DNA from: Candidatus Uhrbacteria bacterium
Lineage (GTDB): Bacteria; Patescibacteriota; Patescibacteriia; UBA9934; GWF2-40-263
Direction of reading: 5' to 3'
NCBI GenBank assembly: GCA_003511125.1
Contig: DOJV01000060.1
Span: forward strand, 1-5,226
DNA: 5,226 nucleotides
Position 1 is the first letter of the stretch, and each line of letters begins with the position of its first letter. The position numbers and the translations under genes are program-made. Of the stretch, positions 4,507 through 5,226 are shown piece after piece. The notes below the pieces were generated by a model that saw only the letters and a program-made list of their open reading frames with translations, had not been told where the DNA came from and searched no databases.

Positions 4507-5184
4507 ATGAACAAAGAAATTAAAACTCCCGACGAAGCCAATTTCGTTTACGCCGATAACATCGATTATTCTTCGACCGCTGACGAGTCAGTTTGGGGCA
4601 GTGAAGAACCTGAGACTCACGAGTTGCTGGCGGCTGAGGTTAATGGCGGTCAATGGCTCGACGTTTGCGCCGGTGACGGTCGTTTTAGTCGTTTGCTTTT
4701 GGAGAAAAGTGATCACCTGACGGTTTGTGATATTGATCCCGGGGCTTTAGAAAAATTGAAACGCGTTACTCCACCAGAGTTGAAAGAAAAATTATCGATC
4801 GTGGTTTGTAATGTGGTCAAGCCTTTGCCTTTTAATAACGCTTCTTTCGAAGGTCTTTTTTCTTCCGGTACTTTTCATTTATTTCCAGCCGAAGTTTTTC
4901 AATACTTGGCCGCTGAGTTGGAACGGATTGTCAAACCGGGCGGCAAAATCATTTTTGATTTTGCCATCAACATCCGCCGAGAAAAACCGGACGGCACTTT
5001 GTATGTGGTTAGTAACGAGCCTTTGTGGAACGAGACACAAGCCAGAGAACTTTTGGCTTCCAGTTTTCCTGGTTCTGAATTAAGTCTAAAAACATTTGTC
5101 GTCGAACCGGAAATCGTTAGGTTTAATGATACGGAATACGTTTTCAAAGCCGAAGCAATTTTGGTTCAGGCAGTGAAAAAATAA
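4507..5184 (+). CDS. Class I SAM-dependent methyltransferase
   Basis: This 225-residue protein has the Rossmann-fold methyltransferase pattern of the Methyltransf_11/25 type. Motif I is WLDVCAGDGRF (50-60), and the acidic end of strand 2 is VCDIDPGALEKL (73-84), with D75/D77 likely to contact the SAM ribose. CNVVKPLPFNNASFEGLFSSGTF fills the motif II/III region, followed by LERIVKPGGKIIFDF (138-152), the usual post-motif helix and strand. The substrate is not evident; no DNA-methyltransferase DPPY or NPPF motif is seen, so small-molecule or protein/RNA methylation is more likely. It is cytosolic, with no signal peptide. ATG 4507 was chosen over an upstream TTG at 4426, which would overlap the helicase by 59 bases and encode an unlikely leader. 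There is no Shine-Dalgarno. Sharing a function with the helicase is only inferred from adjacency. Confidence 0.9.
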   Translation: MNKEIKTPDEANFVYADNIDYSSTADESVWGSEEPETHELLAAEVNGGQWLDVCAGDGRFSRLLLEKSDHLTVCDIDPGALEKLKRVTPPELKEKLSIVVCNVVKPLPFNNASFEGLFSSGTFHLFPAEVFQYLAAELERIVKPGGKIIFDFAINIRREKPDGTLYVVSNEPLWNETQARELLASSFPGSELSLKTFVVEPEIVRFNDTEYVFKAEAILVQAVKK

Positions 5185-5226
5185 ATTTTTATGATTAACA
5201 AAGGCTTTGTTTCCTAATTCCTGCTT
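5185..5226 (+). other. Window end: weak hairpin and 8-codon reading frame
   Basis: AACAAA (5197-5202) and TTTGTT (5206-5211) can form a 6-bp AT-rich stem around GGC, too weak to call a terminator. ATG 5191 opens a frame of only 8 codons (MINKGFVS) ending at TAA 5215-5217, and I do not call it a gene. The stop-to-ATG junction, TAAATTTTTATGATTA, resembles the junction at 872-890 before the TPR-like gene, but both are low-complexity AT sequence. Confidence 0.3.

Noticed and set aside
5191..5217. Leader peptide MINKGFVS
   Set aside because: It has eight codons, no ribosome binding site, no tandem regulatory codons, and the window ends before any downstream gene can be seen.

Overview
The window reads as ordinary bacterial chromosome, AT-leaning, most likely from a small-genome uncultured lineage of the Patescibacteria/CPR kind. 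That placement is inference. It rests on the lack of Shine-Dalgarno sequences, on -10-like boxes sitting 6-8 bases before several ATGs (apparent leaderless starts), on a Pif1-like helicase with a WYL tail, and on a run of hypothetical genes. UGA acts as a stop for at least two genes, so the genetic code looks standard. No mobile-element transposase, CRISPR array, tRNA or rRNA is visible. All five intact genes lie on the + strand.

Layout. Positions 1-193 are non-coding and hold four small hairpins whose loops all fit C-GNA-G, joined by A/C-rich linkers. Positions 194-1507 carry two uncharacterised genes 9 bases apart: a helical protein with an acidic, cysteine-bearing tail, and a TPR-like protein with an NPGDNQGARY motif. 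Positions 1508-2092 are decayed. A set of alternating TTGTTT/AAACAA half-sites precedes a frameshifted Fic-family remnant, which keeps the N-terminal inhibitory motif (SVQIEG) but has no catalytic HPFxxGNGR. An unrelated-looking second fragment in another frame follows. Positions 2157-2747 encode a small alpha/beta serine hydrolase of the RBBP9/YdeN type with a complete catalytic triad.

Positions 2759-2876 hold two head-to-head copies of the dispersed 'CGTCATTGCGAG...GAAGCAATCTC' repeat. They can pair into one long hairpin ending in a T-run, probably a terminator after the hydrolase. Positions 2907-4484 encode the Pif1/RecD-like helicase with a C-terminal WYL-like domain, and positions 4507-5184, 22 bases later, a class I SAM-dependent methyltransferase. 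The last 42 bases hold a weak hairpin and no gene.

How the genes work together: the 194/884 pair is probably one functional unit of unknown role. The helicase is a DNA-processing enzyme. The methyltransferase has no identifiable substrate, and its link to the helicase is only adjacency. The hydrolase stands alone. The most useful leads are the shared leaderless promoter layout, the hairpin-rich leader, the half-site array before the Fic remnant, and the paired repeat.
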